A DNA stretch of 64,000 bases from Lachnospiraceae bacterium UBA7050. GTDB lineage: Bacteria > Bacillota > Clostridia > Lachnospirales > Lachnospiraceae. Shown in pieces: positions 54,098 through 62,524 of the stretch (the stretch's first letter is position 1; the number at the start of each line of letters is the position of its first letter). The translations under genes were made by a program, and so were the position numbers. The stretch spans positions 4,532-68,531 of the forward strand of contig DLAJ01000008.1 in the NCBI GenBank assembly GCA_002493905.1, read 5' to 3'. Below the pieces are notes generated by a model. The model ran no database searches. It was not told the origin of the DNA and worked only from the letters and a program-made list of their open reading frames with translations.

Positions 54098-54877
54098 ATG
54101 AAAAAAAGCATCAAAAATACGATCATTATTTTATTGATCCTGACGCTGAGTGCTTCCACCGCACTTTTGACTTACTTATACTTTTTTGCACCGGAGGGCG
54201 GAAGACTTTCGAGGAATCAGGACCTTTCCGGAGAGTGGATCGCAAATCTTAACATGACGGAACGCGCCGCCGTCACAGCGCAGGGCTGGCTGCAGGATAT
54301 AGAAGCCGTCTCCATTTCTTTGGAGGAAGTGGAGGAGTATATGCAGGATTTGACGATTCAGATCAGCCTGACTTTTGATCAGACCGCACGCTCGGAGGGC
54401 ACCTTCCGCTGCTATGTTGTGCCGGAAAGCTACGATGCCTGCAATCAGGCGGCTTATGAGGCATTCGCAGCCGCTTTTCAGGCGCTTTTGATCGAGCGGC
54501 TCCGCATGGCAGGCTATACAGGCAGTACGGACGCGGAAGCCATTGAAGCGCTTGTAACCGAGACCTTCGGAATGTCGACCGTCAGCTATCTGATGTCGTG
54601 TGCCCCCGCCCTGCTGCCTTCGCTGGAAACGTTACAAACCCAATATGACGGAAGCGGCACCTATGAGACCGCAGACGGCATTCTGATCAGGCAGTTTGAT
54701 GCCGGCGGGGCTGTCGTCACAAAATCAGAAAGCTATATCCGAAAGGATTTCAGCCTGATCCTGTCCGAAGATGACGGTTCTATTCACAGCGGCCGCTTTT
54801 CCGGTTTTGAACCCATGATCTACACATTAAAGCAGGTACCGGATCAACAGACGCAGGGTCCGCAGGTGGACGGGTAA
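54098..54877 (+). CDS. Unknown protein with N-terminal membrane anchor
   Basis: 259 residues, ribosome site AGAGGGAG. One N-terminal membrane helix (about 7-29, TIIILLILTLSASTALLTYLY), then a soluble extracytoplasmic domain rich in acidic residues and Thr/Ser. There are two weak helical blocks with LDxEEVEEYMQD- and EALVTETFG-like sequence, and no cysteine anchor, so it is not a lipoprotein. It ends 78 nt before the D,D-carboxypeptidase gene in the same direction, hinting at an envelope role. No family recognised. Confidence 0.7.
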   Translation: MKKSIKNTIIILLILTLSASTALLTYLYFFAPEGGRLSRNQDLSGEWIANLNMTERAAVTAQGWLQDIEAVSISLEEVEEYMQDLTIQISLTFDQTARSEGTFRCYVVPESYDACNQAAYEAFAAAFQALLIERLRMAGYTGSTDAEAIEALVTETFGMSTVSYLMSCAPALLPSLETLQTQYDGSGTYETADGILIRQFDAGGAVVTKSESYIRKDFSLILSEDDGSIHSGRFSGFEPMIYTLKQVPDQQTQGPQVDG

Positions 54878-54955
54878 CAGACGCAGGGTCAGCGTCTCAA
54901 TATCAACTGCCATATCCCTCATTTCTGTTGGAACGTGAGCGGGAAAGGAGTTCCT

Positions 54956-56458
54956 ATGAAAACCATCCTATACAAAATCAGCTCTCTTCTGCTGTGCGCA
55001 GTTCTGATTTGCTCCATGCTGCCTGTCAGCGCGGACGCAAGCTTTGAAATTCCAAGAATCTGTCAGGTGCAGGCGGATGCAGGTGCCGCATATATGGTAA
55101 AGACACTGGACTATGCCTATGGGCATAATACTTATTACTCTCTTAGGGACATCGCCATGGTTTTGACAGGTACGGATAAGTCTTTCTCTCTTACGATCAC
55201 AAAAGATGCCGTCTCCCTGAACACAGGAGATACCTATGCGCCTGTGGGCGGTGAAAATGCTCCTTGGGAAGAGGACGAAGACAATGAAGATGAAGGTAAT
55301 GAGTACCCGGACATTTCCCTTAGGAGAAACAAATTCGATGTCAACGGGCAGAGCGTTAATTATTATACGCTGATTACGAGGCTGCCTTCCGGTTACTATG
55401 ATTGCTTCATCATGGCGGCGGATTTGGGGATGATTCTGGATGTGAATATCACAGTTCCCGCTGCAGACTCCCTGCAGTTCCATACACAGGAGCCTTTCAG
55501 CATCTCTCCTTCCGCTTTAGAACAAGCCGGCTATTTTTACGGTGTTAACGGCGTGTTAGTGGGAGACGCCACCACCGGGGATATCTATTATGAGTATCAG
55601 TCTGATACGTCCTATCCCATTGCCAGCACGTCCAAGCTTATGACATACCTTCTGTCAATGGATGCCATTTCCGCAGGCCAGATCAGCCTTGATGAGCAGG
55701 TCACGATTTCCGATGCGGTCCAGTTATTATCCGCCTCAGGTGACGGCGTCATTCCTTTAGAAGCAGGAACTCAGATTCCCGTACGAGAACTCCTGCTTGG
55801 CATTCTGTTACCGTCGAGCAACGAATGTGCGCTTTGCCTGGCTGAAGCGATCGCCGGCTCCGAGGAGGCGTTCGTGCAGATGATGAATCAGAAAGCGCTG
55901 GAGATCGGACTTTCACAGGCAGTCTTTTTCAACAGCCACGGTCTGCCCTCCTACACGGAAGACCCGATTCCCTCAAAACGTCAGAACCGTATGAGTGCAA
56001 AAGATATGTTCCGGCTGACCTCTTATCTTTTAAGCGTCTACCCGCAGATTACGGATACTACTTCTTTAAGATATGCCACGCTGGACTCTCTCAGCATTGA
56101 AGTGCGCAATACCAATCCTCTTCTGTATAATCTGCCCGAAGTCACCGGTTTGAAAACCGGAACCACCAACAGGGCGGGCGCCTGTCTGGTTACCTCCCTG
56201 ACCGTGGACGACGGAATCATGCCGCATGATCTGGTTGTCATTGTTTTGGGCACAGAAGATTCCATAGAAAGAGGACGTGTTTCGGGTTTATTGGCAAGGT
56301 ACGCGCTGCATACCTTTTACAGCGGCATAAATGAACCGGAAACCGGAGCGACCGAGACGATTCCCCAAAGCCTGCCGATCCACGCTGAGGCGGCCGTGGA
56401 TTGGATTTTGCGGACGGCAAAAAAACAGGAGTCTGCCGGAGAAGATGAATGGCAGTAA
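54956..56458 (+). CDS. D-alanyl-D-alanine carboxypeptidase (PBP5-type)
   Basis: 500 residues from the ATG at 54956 (AAAGGAG). Signal peptide (about 1-28), then an unusual N-terminal domain (about 35-170) resembling the copper-amine-oxidase-N beta fold seen in wall proteins, with an acidic loop. The peptidase S11 domain has all three motifs: STSK (224-227, catalytic Ser), SSN (287-289) and KTG (400-402). It trims the terminal D-Ala from peptidoglycan stems outside the membrane. No membrane-binding C-terminal helix was seen. Confidence 0.94.
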   Translation: MKTILYKISSLLLCAVLICSMLPVSADASFEIPRICQVQADAGAAYMVKTLDYAYGHNTYYSLRDIAMVLTGTDKSFSLTITKDAVSLNTGDTYAPVGGENAPWEEDEDNEDEGNEYPDISLRRNKFDVNGQSVNYYTLITRLPSGYYDCFIMAADLGMILDVNITVPAADSLQFHTQEPFSISPSALEQAGYFYGVNGVLVGDATTGDIYYEYQSDTSYPIASTSKLMTYLLSMDAISAGQISLDEQVTISDAVQLLSASGDGVIPLEAGTQIPVRELLLGILLPSSNECALCLAEAIAGSEEAFVQMMNQKALEIGLSQAVFFNSHGLPSYTEDPIPSKRQNRMSAKDMFRLTSYLLSVYPQITDTTSLRYATLDSLSIEVRNTNPLLYNLPEVTGLKTGTTNRAGACLVTSLTVDDGIMPHDLVVIVLGTEDSIERGRVSGLLARYALHTFYSGINEPETGATETIPQSLPIHAEAAVDWILRTAKKQESAGEDEWQ

Positions 56459-56632
56459 TGTGTTCCCGAAACGTAAATGCCGCAAAAATCATTGCATTTC
56501 CATACCATAATTTGATATACTGATTTTTAGAATCATATACGCTGATCGACTGCCGCCTGATACGGACGCCCTTGTCCAGGCAGGTTCCAGTATCGGCAAA
56601 AATGCCGCTCACGCGGCTTTGTAGGGGGACAA

Positions 56633-57631
56633 ATGAGTAAGCAGACAGACAATTATGCAGCGCTGGCATCCGCGCTGCGGCTTGGCTATGATATGACAAA
56701 TAACGTCATCCACGGTCAATGGAACGGCTATCATATCATCATTTATGCGGCCGATTCCAGATATCCATACTGGCTGACCGTACAGACCTCGGCAAGAAAT
56801 CCATATGGTGCAAATCCTTCCAAGGAGCAGATCAAGGCCTTCACAAAAGCAGTAAAGCCGATCAATTCATTGGTACAGGACGGCAACCATGTCCGGATCA
56901 ACATCAACTTTGCAATGGGCGGCAAAGCCGCGCTCGAAAAGCTGACCGCATGCATGGTCGAAAGCTTAAACGCCTTTACCTCTTTCCTGTACCAGGGCGG
57001 TTTTATTCCATGCTGCAGCATGTGCGGCATGCAGAAATATGCCGCGCCCCACTGGTCTGCGGGGAATTATTACCACCTCTGCGCAGACTGTGAAACCTCC
57101 ATGCGCCAGAAGCTGGCTGTAGCAAAACAGCCAAAACCGGAAAATATCGTCGGCGGCATTGTGGGTGCGCTGCTCGGTTCTCTTTTGGGCGTGCTCTGCA
57201 TCGTCGTCTTAGGTCAGGCCGGATACGTTGCGGCACTGTCAGGCGTCATTATGGCGGTCGGCGTGCTAAAAGGTTATGAACTTCTGGGCGGCAGACTGAC
57301 CAAAAAGGGCATTGTGATCAGTATCATCATCATGCTTGGCATGACCTATGTAGGTAACCAGCTGGATTGGGCGGTTGCGCTATATACCAAAGGCGGCGCC
57401 TCCGACTTCGGCTTTAACCTGTTCGACTGCTACCGCATGGTTCCACGGGCGTTATCCGGCGGGGTGATCGAATCCCGCGCCTATTGGGGCAATATGGCTT
57501 TAATCTACATATTCCTTCTTTTGGGTGCGGTTCCCACAATCTATGGCAGAGTCAAAGAAAAACAGCAACAGGGTCTTCTCATAAAAATAGGCTCCGCCGC
57601 ATCCTACAACAGTCCTCCGCAGTGGAAATAA
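56633..57631 (+). CDS. Membrane protein with a CxxC zinc ribbon
   Basis: 332 residues. A soluble N-terminal region (about 1-135) has a mixed fold and a possible zinc site with CxMC (CSMCGMQ) and CADC near residues 127 and 152. The C-terminal half (about 180-330) has three or four membrane helices (VGALLGSLLGVLCIVVL, IVISIIIMLGMTYVG, IYIFLLLGAVPTIYG). It was not recognised as a named family, and the two cysteine pairs are the main clue. It follows dacA-like genes but is separated from them by 174 bp. Confidence 0.72.
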   Translation: MSKQTDNYAALASALRLGYDMTNNVIHGQWNGYHIIIYAADSRYPYWLTVQTSARNPYGANPSKEQIKAFTKAVKPINSLVQDGNHVRININFAMGGKAALEKLTACMVESLNAFTSFLYQGGFIPCCSMCGMQKYAAPHWSAGNYYHLCADCETSMRQKLAVAKQPKPENIVGGIVGALLGSLLGVLCIVVLGQAGYVAALSGVIMAVGVLKGYELLGGRLTKKGIVISIIIMLGMTYVGNQLDWAVALYTKGGASDFGFNLFDCYRMVPRALSGGVIESRAYWGNMALIYIFLLLGAVPTIYGRVKEKQQQGLLIKIGSAASYNSPPQWK

Positions 57632-57648
57632 AAGCCTTCTGCAATCAT

Positions 57649-57678
57649 CCGAATAATCCGCCAAAGCGGATTATTCGG
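57649..57678. repeat. Perfect 13-bp hairpin
   Basis: CCGAATAATCCGC-caaa-GCGGATTATTCGG in the gap between the zinc-ribbon gene and higA. No T-run on either strand, so its role as a terminator is unclear. Confidence 0.8.
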
Positions 57679-57795
57679 CAGTTCAGTGATTCCAAGTTTC
57701 ATGATATTCTAATCCATATCTATTCTCTATAAACGTTTTCAATCAAACCAATTCCTGTTACGGAACAGCTCAAAAGTGTTTTCTGCTTCTCATAT

Positions 57796-58089
57796 CTAAC
57801 TCTTAGCCGGACTTTTCGGCACAAACTCCAATTTCAGCGTCATTCCCATTCCATCTGCTAAGCGCTTTAAGAGTTTAAGAGATGGGTTTCTGGTTCCATT
57901 TTCGAGCTTACTGATATCTGCCTGATTAATTCCTGTTCTTTCTGCAAGTTCTTTTTGCGTGAGATTTTGCGAAATTCTTGCATCAACCATTGCCCGGATC
58001 ACATCCATTTCCGGTTGGATGTCTTCCCATTCCTTTCTGAACTCATCATTCTGTAATTGTTCCTTTAAAAAATTCTGAAATTCACTCAT
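57796..58089 (-). CDS. higA: HigA-like antitoxin (XRE family)
   Basis: 97 residues. HTH about 45-90: ISQNLTQKELAERTGINQAD and SKLENGTRNPSLKLLKRLADG. It overlaps the toxin gene by 8 nt, with the toxin transcribed first, the defining gene order of HigBA. It should bind the toxin and repress the shared promoter. Confidence 0.9.
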   Translation of the reverse strand: MSEFQNFLKEQLQNDEFRKEWEDIQPEMDVIRAMVDARISQNLTQKELAERTGINQADISKLENGTRNPSLKLLKRLADGMGMTLKLEFVPKSPAKS

Positions 58090-58441
58090 TTTCCTTCATC
58101 CTTTCCAAATAGTCCTTGCGATATAATTTTGCCAGCCTTATTTCCTGTTTTGGCGTCTCCTGCGTTTTCTTAATAAATCCATTCGTTATTATAATTTTCT
58201 TACCATAGCAGAAAAAATATAGAACTCTGGTTATATCTGTTCCAACTTTTCCACGGATTTCAAATATTCCATCATCCAGATGCTTACTGTATGGCTCTCT
58301 CAACTGATTTCCCTTTTCCTCCAACACATTAATGATTCCCAAAACTTTGGCCCGCATTTTAACATCCAGACCAAGGATAAAATCTTTAGCCGGTTTTTCA
58401 CCATTAGCCTTAGTATAAAATTCCACTTCAAATTTATCCAT
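58082..58441 (-). CDS. higB: HigB-like toxin (RelE superfamily)
   Basis: 119 residues from the ATG at 58441 (GGAGA, 6 nt spacing). It is a RelE/Gp49-like fold: FEVEFYTKANGEKPAKDFI at the N-terminus, then LDDGIFEIRGKVGTDITRVLYFF, and IITNGFIKKTQETPKQEI with the basic residues expected at the active surface. HigB toxins cut mRNA on the ribosome. The gene precedes its antitoxin. A strong promoter with an operator lies just upstream. Confidence 0.9.
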   Translation of the reverse strand: MDKFEVEFYTKANGEKPAKDFILGLDVKMRAKVLGIINVLEEKGNQLREPYSKHLDDGIFEIRGKVGTDITRVLYFFCYGKKIIITNGFIKKTQETPKQEIRLAKLYRKDYLERMKENE

Positions 58442-58469
58442 TGCAATCTCCAACTTTTTTTCTATATTT

Positions 58470-58498
58470 AGTATATGGCATATATACCATATTGTCAA
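58470..58498 (-). promoter_or_regulatory. higBA promoter with palindromic operator in the spacer
   Basis: Minus-strand -35 TTGACA (58493-58498), 17-nt spacer, -10 TATACT (58470-58475). A 20-bp near-perfect inverted repeat, ATATGG(C)ATATAT(A)CCATAT, occupies 58473-58492 and lies between the two boxes, so bound HigA would block RNA polymerase. Confidence 0.85.
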
Positions 58499-58626
58499 CA
58501 CCTTTCACTTATGAACCTTTCCTGTCCCAAATCCCGCAAGGTATTGAAAACACTGAATTTTATAAACATTTATAAAAATCCGTAAAGATATGAAACCGGC
58601 CCCGCATATTACGATGCCTTATTATA

Positions 58627-58673
58627 AAAAAGAGTGTGCATAAAAGGCCCCGCCATCTATGCACACTCTTTTT
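58627..58673. terminator. Terminator after the GH53 operon
   Basis: AAAAAGAGTGTGCATA/TATGCACACTCTTTTT with a 15-nt loop, 15 nt after the GH53 stop. It has T tracts on both strands. Confidence 0.92.
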
Positions 58674-58687
58674 CATAACTCCCGATT

Positions 58688-59791
58688 CTAAAAATCCCTG
58701 ATCGCTGCAAGCGCCGGCAGCGCGTTTCCATCATAATCAAACAGCGCCTGATTTGCCCATTCGTTTCCACACGGTCCCTTATCTTTGATATAGGCAAGAG
58801 ATTCCGGCGTCGCCCAGCCTGAACCGGGCACCGGAAGCCATGCAGGCTCCCAGTAGTAGAAGCCTTTCCCTCTTCCGTTCGGAACATCCCGAATCACCTG
58901 CATGACTGCCTTCATAAAATCACGCTGTCCCTCGGGAGTCATCGGGAATGGTACTTTTTCGGCAAGCTCCGGTTTCGTCGCCATGCCCTTGCGCTCCTCA
59001 TCCGCAAGTTTTTCGTACGTCCGATAGTCCTCCATTGTAAAGCCCATGGATACCTCGGCAACAATGACGTCCTTCTGATAGCGTTCGGAAATATCGTTCA
59101 TATTAGCGGCAAGGTCGGAAAGAGAACCGTGCCAGAACGGATAATAGGACAATCCGATCACGTCGAAATCCTCTCCGCGCTCCATATAGTGGTCAAACCA
59201 GTCACGGTACATCTCGTTGTTCGTACCCTGATCCAGATGGATCATAATCGGGAGATTGGCATCAACCGCGCGTACAGCGCGGATTCCTGCACTGATAAAC
59301 CGCGCAATATTACCGTACTCCGGCTTTTTTCCGTTCGGCCAGAGCAGACCGTTCGTCACCTCATTACCAACCTGAATCATGGTCGGGAAGGCATTCTCTT
59401 TTTTCAAGGTCAGCAGCACGCGGCAGGTATAGTCGTACACTGCCTGTTCCAGCTGGTCGTCGTCGTAACCCGCCCACGCTTTCGGTTTTACCTGCTTGCC
59501 GGGGTCCGTCCAGAAATCGCTGTAATGCAGATCGAGCAAAAACTGCATCCCCTGCGCGAGCGCTCTCTTTGCAGTTCTGACCGTCACGGCCAGATCATTC
59601 GTTCCTGCGCCGTATGGCTTTTTGGTTTCCGAATACGGGTCGTTCCACAGGCGCAGACGCACAGCGTTCGTCCCGTAGCGCTTTAGGATCGCAAGCGCCT
59701 CTCCCTCCTGCCCATTGTCATAAAATCTGCCTCCGCAGCGCTCCACCTCTTCCAGCGTAGAGATATCCATTCCTTTGATAAAATCTGCCAT
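58688..59791 (-). CDS. GH53 arabinogalactan endo-beta-1,4-galactanase, no signal peptide
   Basis: 367 residues from the ATG at 59791; a GTG at 59800 overlapping the upstream stop is an alternative. It is a TIM barrel of family GH53: KGMDISTLEEV at the N-terminus, MIQVGNEVTNGLLWP with the acid/base Glu144, VIVAEVSMGF with the nucleophile Glu246, and WEPAWLPVPGSGW. It cleaves beta-1,4-galactan. Family members are usually secreted, but no signal peptide is present in either start form, so it probably acts on imported oligosaccharides. It is the last gene of a tightly overlapping three-gene operon. Confidence 0.92.
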   Translation of the reverse strand: MADFIKGMDISTLEEVERCGGRFYDNGQEGEALAILKRYGTNAVRLRLWNDPYSETKKPYGAGTNDLAVTVRTAKRALAQGMQFLLDLHYSDFWTDPGKQVKPKAWAGYDDDQLEQAVYDYTCRVLLTLKKENAFPTMIQVGNEVTNGLLWPNGKKPEYGNIARFISAGIRAVRAVDANLPIMIHLDQGTNNEMYRDWFDHYMERGEDFDVIGLSYYPFWHGSLSDLAANMNDISERYQKDVIVAEVSMGFTMEDYRTYEKLADEERKGMATKPELAEKVPFPMTPEGQRDFMKAVMQVIRDVPNGRGKGFYYWEPAWLPVPGSGWATPESLAYIKDKGPCGNEWANQALFDYDGNALPALAAIRDF

Positions 59792-59796
59792 ATGCT

Positions 59797-60015
59797 TCAC
59801 TCATCCTCAAATGTTGTGATTCTGTCCGCAATCCTGCCATAACGGAATCTCGCCAACTGGTTCTTTTTTAGTACGTCCTCCTCCGTGCCGTGGTACTGAC
59901 AGCGGATGCAGTAATATTCTTTTTTGTCGCGGTCATAAAACATATCGATGTCAAGGTCTCTCATAAAGCAGGAGGGACACCGGTAATTTAATTTGCCTTT
60001 TCCAGATTGAGCCAT
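59797..60015 (-). CDS. Small zinc-ribbon protein between two carbohydrate genes
   Basis: 72 residues, ribosome site AGGAGG, 9 nt spacing. CPSC and CIRC pairs (about 13-16 and 36-39) form a four-cysteine zinc ribbon. The rest is charged and helical. Its start overlaps the end of the 612-residue gene by 28 nt and its stop overlaps the GH53 GTG, so all three are translationally linked. It is probably a regulator or cofactor; function unknown. Confidence 0.75.
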   Translation of the reverse strand: MAQSGKGKLNYRCPSCFMRDLDIDMFYDRDKKEYYCIRCQYHGTEEDVLKKNQLARFRYGRIADRITTFEDE

Positions 60016-61826
60016 GTCGTAAATACCTCCTTATCAGAAATTTCCGTTTGATAACCTAATGTGAACATCGGCGAGAATGCATATCCCTCTTTGACATAGC
60101 CGGATGCATTTTCACAATCCGTACTGAGCGATACACGGGTATCGATCTGCGGTACGATTGCCGTAACGCGCTCTGCTCCCGCAAGGGAAGCCTCCCTGCA
60201 CTTATATGCATAGTCGATCGTATTCTTTTCCGCGCCTTTTTCAAGGGTGAGCGTAATGCCGGTCATATCCTCGGAATACTCGGTCGTGCCGTAGCACGCC
60301 ACCATATACTCGTTTAATTCCACCTTGGCAGTCGGGTCACTCATGGAAAGCACCCTGCGCTCAATGCCAATACGGGAACTTCCTTCCTCAAACAAGATCC
60401 GCGTCTGGAGCTTCACGATCAAATCGGAAAATTCAATTTCTACCGGGTCAAGCGTCAGGATTCTCGTGCGTCCTTCTTCTGAGAAATGCGCCTTCGTACG
60501 ACAAAGGCATAAGTCCACCTCTTCCCCGTTATAAGTGAGCTTCGCGCTTCTGACCGTTCCCTCTCCTGCATAGTGCGTAAAATATCCGGCACGGTATTTT
60601 TCCTGAATCAAAAATGGATAGGATGCATCCGTCACATGCTTTGTTCCGATGCCGACCGGCCAGTTCAGCTTCGCCGCATAAGGACGAAGATCGACAATCG
60701 CGCCGCCCTGGTCCATGTTGACGCAGGCGCGCATATACGGGTCGCAGTACCAGAACAGCTGCTTATCCGAACCGTAAAGAATATCTTTCCAAAGCGCGCA
60801 TTCCGGCTCGGTATAGCGTCTGTTCTCACGATACCAGTCCGCAAATTCCGACATCGTCATGTCGCTTAACTTGCCTTCTTTTTTCAGTTTTCCGTAATAA
60901 GCACATCCATCCTCATAGGACTTTAACAGAAGCTCGTACGGCGCTTCCCAGCGGCCCATCTTGTTCATCCAGCCCGGCCCTACGAACATCATGTTATAAG
61001 CGTAGCCGTTGTTGAACTTTCCAAGGTGACGGTACTGATCGATCAGATTATATAAATACGGGTAGTCCCAAGTCTCCGTGTCATAGATCATACCGCGCAG
61101 CACGTTCTGCGGATGCGTGCCGAAGTTCGAGCCGTTTCCGTCATAGCATGCAAGCAGATCACGGGACAAGTGCGGAATTGCCACAATGCCGGAATCCTCC
61201 TCTTCATTTGCCGCGGGCGCATGCGTATTCTGCTTACTCGGAATCCACGGTGCCCACGGACCGCCGTCCATGAACGTGTACCATGAATTATTGCAAGTAT
61301 GATATGCCTTCGGTCCTTCCTCCCAGCAGGTCGCTACCGCGCATTTTACCATCGGATATTTTTCCTTGATATAATTGGTCAGCTCCGCATCCATGTAATA
61401 GGAGCCGGTAGACTCAGGATAAAATCCAAAACGCTCGTGGAACTTACCGAACACGTCATCCACGATGGATTTCTTGTCTTCCATCGAGAACATCCAGATA
61501 CAGAAGTCCTTTGTCTTGTATTTCTCGCGGAACTCCTTACACGGAAGTCCCAGAAGCGTCAGTGCGATCTCATCGCCATACTGCTCATGGTCCGCCTTTG
61601 CAAGCGCCACCGCCTCATCATTAAAAAGCGATGCATACGTCATTTGGATGGTGGTTTTCAAGCCATTCTTGTGTGCAATCGACTGCTGCGTCTTAAAAAT
61701 GTCGAGCGACTCGGTCAGAAGCGCTTTTCTCCCGATGTCCTCCTCTTTCCCATGTCCGGTTACCTTCTCGGCATATTCCGGCACCATTTCGGGACGATGA
61801 ATGATGTTGACGATAAATTTCTCCAT
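59988..61826 (-). CDS. Putative carbohydrate-active protein, 612 aa
   Basis: A soluble 612-residue protein without a signal peptide. Residues about 1-330 look like a barrel domain, with KTTIQMTYASLFNDE, WMFSMEDKKSIVDDV, TGSYYMDAELTNYIKEKYP and TCWEEGPKAYHTC. About 430-612 are beta-rich. It resembles proteins described as DUF3863-type or putative glycoside hydrolases (from memory, not checked). The many Trp/Tyr residues in the barrel suit a sugar-binding cleft. It heads the operon with the zinc ribbon and GH53 genes, suggesting a shared galactan-related task. Confidence 0.6.
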   Translation of the reverse strand: MEKFIVNIIHRPEMVPEYAEKVTGHGKEEDIGRKALLTESLDIFKTQQSIAHKNGLKTTIQMTYASLFNDEAVALAKADHEQYGDEIALTLLGLPCKEFREKYKTKDFCIWMFSMEDKKSIVDDVFGKFHERFGFYPESTGSYYMDAELTNYIKEKYPMVKCAVATCWEEGPKAYHTCNNSWYTFMDGGPWAPWIPSKQNTHAPAANEEEDSGIVAIPHLSRDLLACYDGNGSNFGTHPQNVLRGMIYDTETWDYPYLYNLIDQYRHLGKFNNGYAYNMMFVGPGWMNKMGRWEAPYELLLKSYEDGCAYYGKLKKEGKLSDMTMSEFADWYRENRRYTEPECALWKDILYGSDKQLFWYCDPYMRACVNMDQGGAIVDLRPYAAKLNWPVGIGTKHVTDASYPFLIQEKYRAGYFTHYAGEGTVRSAKLTYNGEEVDLCLCRTKAHFSEEGRTRILTLDPVEIEFSDLIVKLQTRILFEEGSSRIGIERRVLSMSDPTAKVELNEYMVACYGTTEYSEDMTGITLTLEKGAEKNTIDYAYKCREASLAGAERVTAIVPQIDTRVSLSTDCENASGYVKEGYAFSPMFTLGYQTEISDKEVFTTWLNLEKAN

Positions 61827-62012
61827 GTCTGCCTCCTTGTAATATGTCTTTCAGTAGTATTCCCATAACGGTTCAACTATTCGTTTATTTCATGGTTTTC
61901 CGGTTCGCTCCCTGCTTTCCTTCATGCTTCTTAGCTTGCGCAACCGGTTGTCCTCTTTCCCATAGTCTACCAAAGCAGGAATTTCTTGTCAATCATTATC
62001 GCTTAGGCTTTT

Positions 62013-62348
62013 TCACTGATTTTGTGGTGATAGCTTTGTGCAGTTCTCACAAAAGAAATCTGAATCATACAGGACCTCTTTCCCCAAAGACTGGGCAAAT
62101 GCGATCTCGCTTTTCGTACTTTCGCCAATATAGTGGTTGACATCCACCACCAGAATCGCATCCGAGATTCTGATCTTTTCTTTATGCATACGGTTCAGTA
62201 TGTCTGTCTCGCTGTCCGTATAGGCGTCCTTGGGTTTTACCGGATAGACCGGCGCAATGACGCAGTTCCCCGCTAATTCCATTTTTTCTGCCGCCTCTTT
62301 CATTTCTTTTTCGAATTTTAAGCTGCCGCAGATGGTGATGATCTTCAT
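62013..62348 (-). CDS. Nucleoside 2-deoxyribosyltransferase-like protein
   Basis: 111 residues from the ATG at 62348 (GGAGGGGG, 8 nt spacing). An alpha/beta Rossmann-like fold starting ITICGSLKFEKEMKEAAEK, then APVYPVKPK, KIRISDAILVVDVNHYIGESTKSEIAFAQ in short parts: the Asp-rich turn and the GESTKSEIA helix match deoxyribosyltransferase-like and DUF4406-like families. Catalytic assignment cannot be made by eye. Its neighbour FtsX permease is not obviously related. Confidence 0.7.
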   Translation of the reverse strand: MKIITICGSLKFEKEMKEAAEKMELAGNCVIAPVYPVKPKDAYTDSETDILNRMHKEKIRISDAILVVDVNHYIGESTKSEIAFAQSLGKEVLYDSDFFCENCTKLSPQNQ

Positions 62349-62524
62349 ACCGCGTTCCCCCTCCTGTTCTATTTCACGCTCTGATGCCGTCCTCCTCATT
62401 TTCTTCGGCAGATATCCGCTTTTCTTTAATAAAAATTCTCACTTCAAAAAACAGCATAAAAAATGTCGAAACAAGAAAGCCGATCATCAGAGATCATCAG
62501 AATGTCGTGGCATGACCTTTTCCC

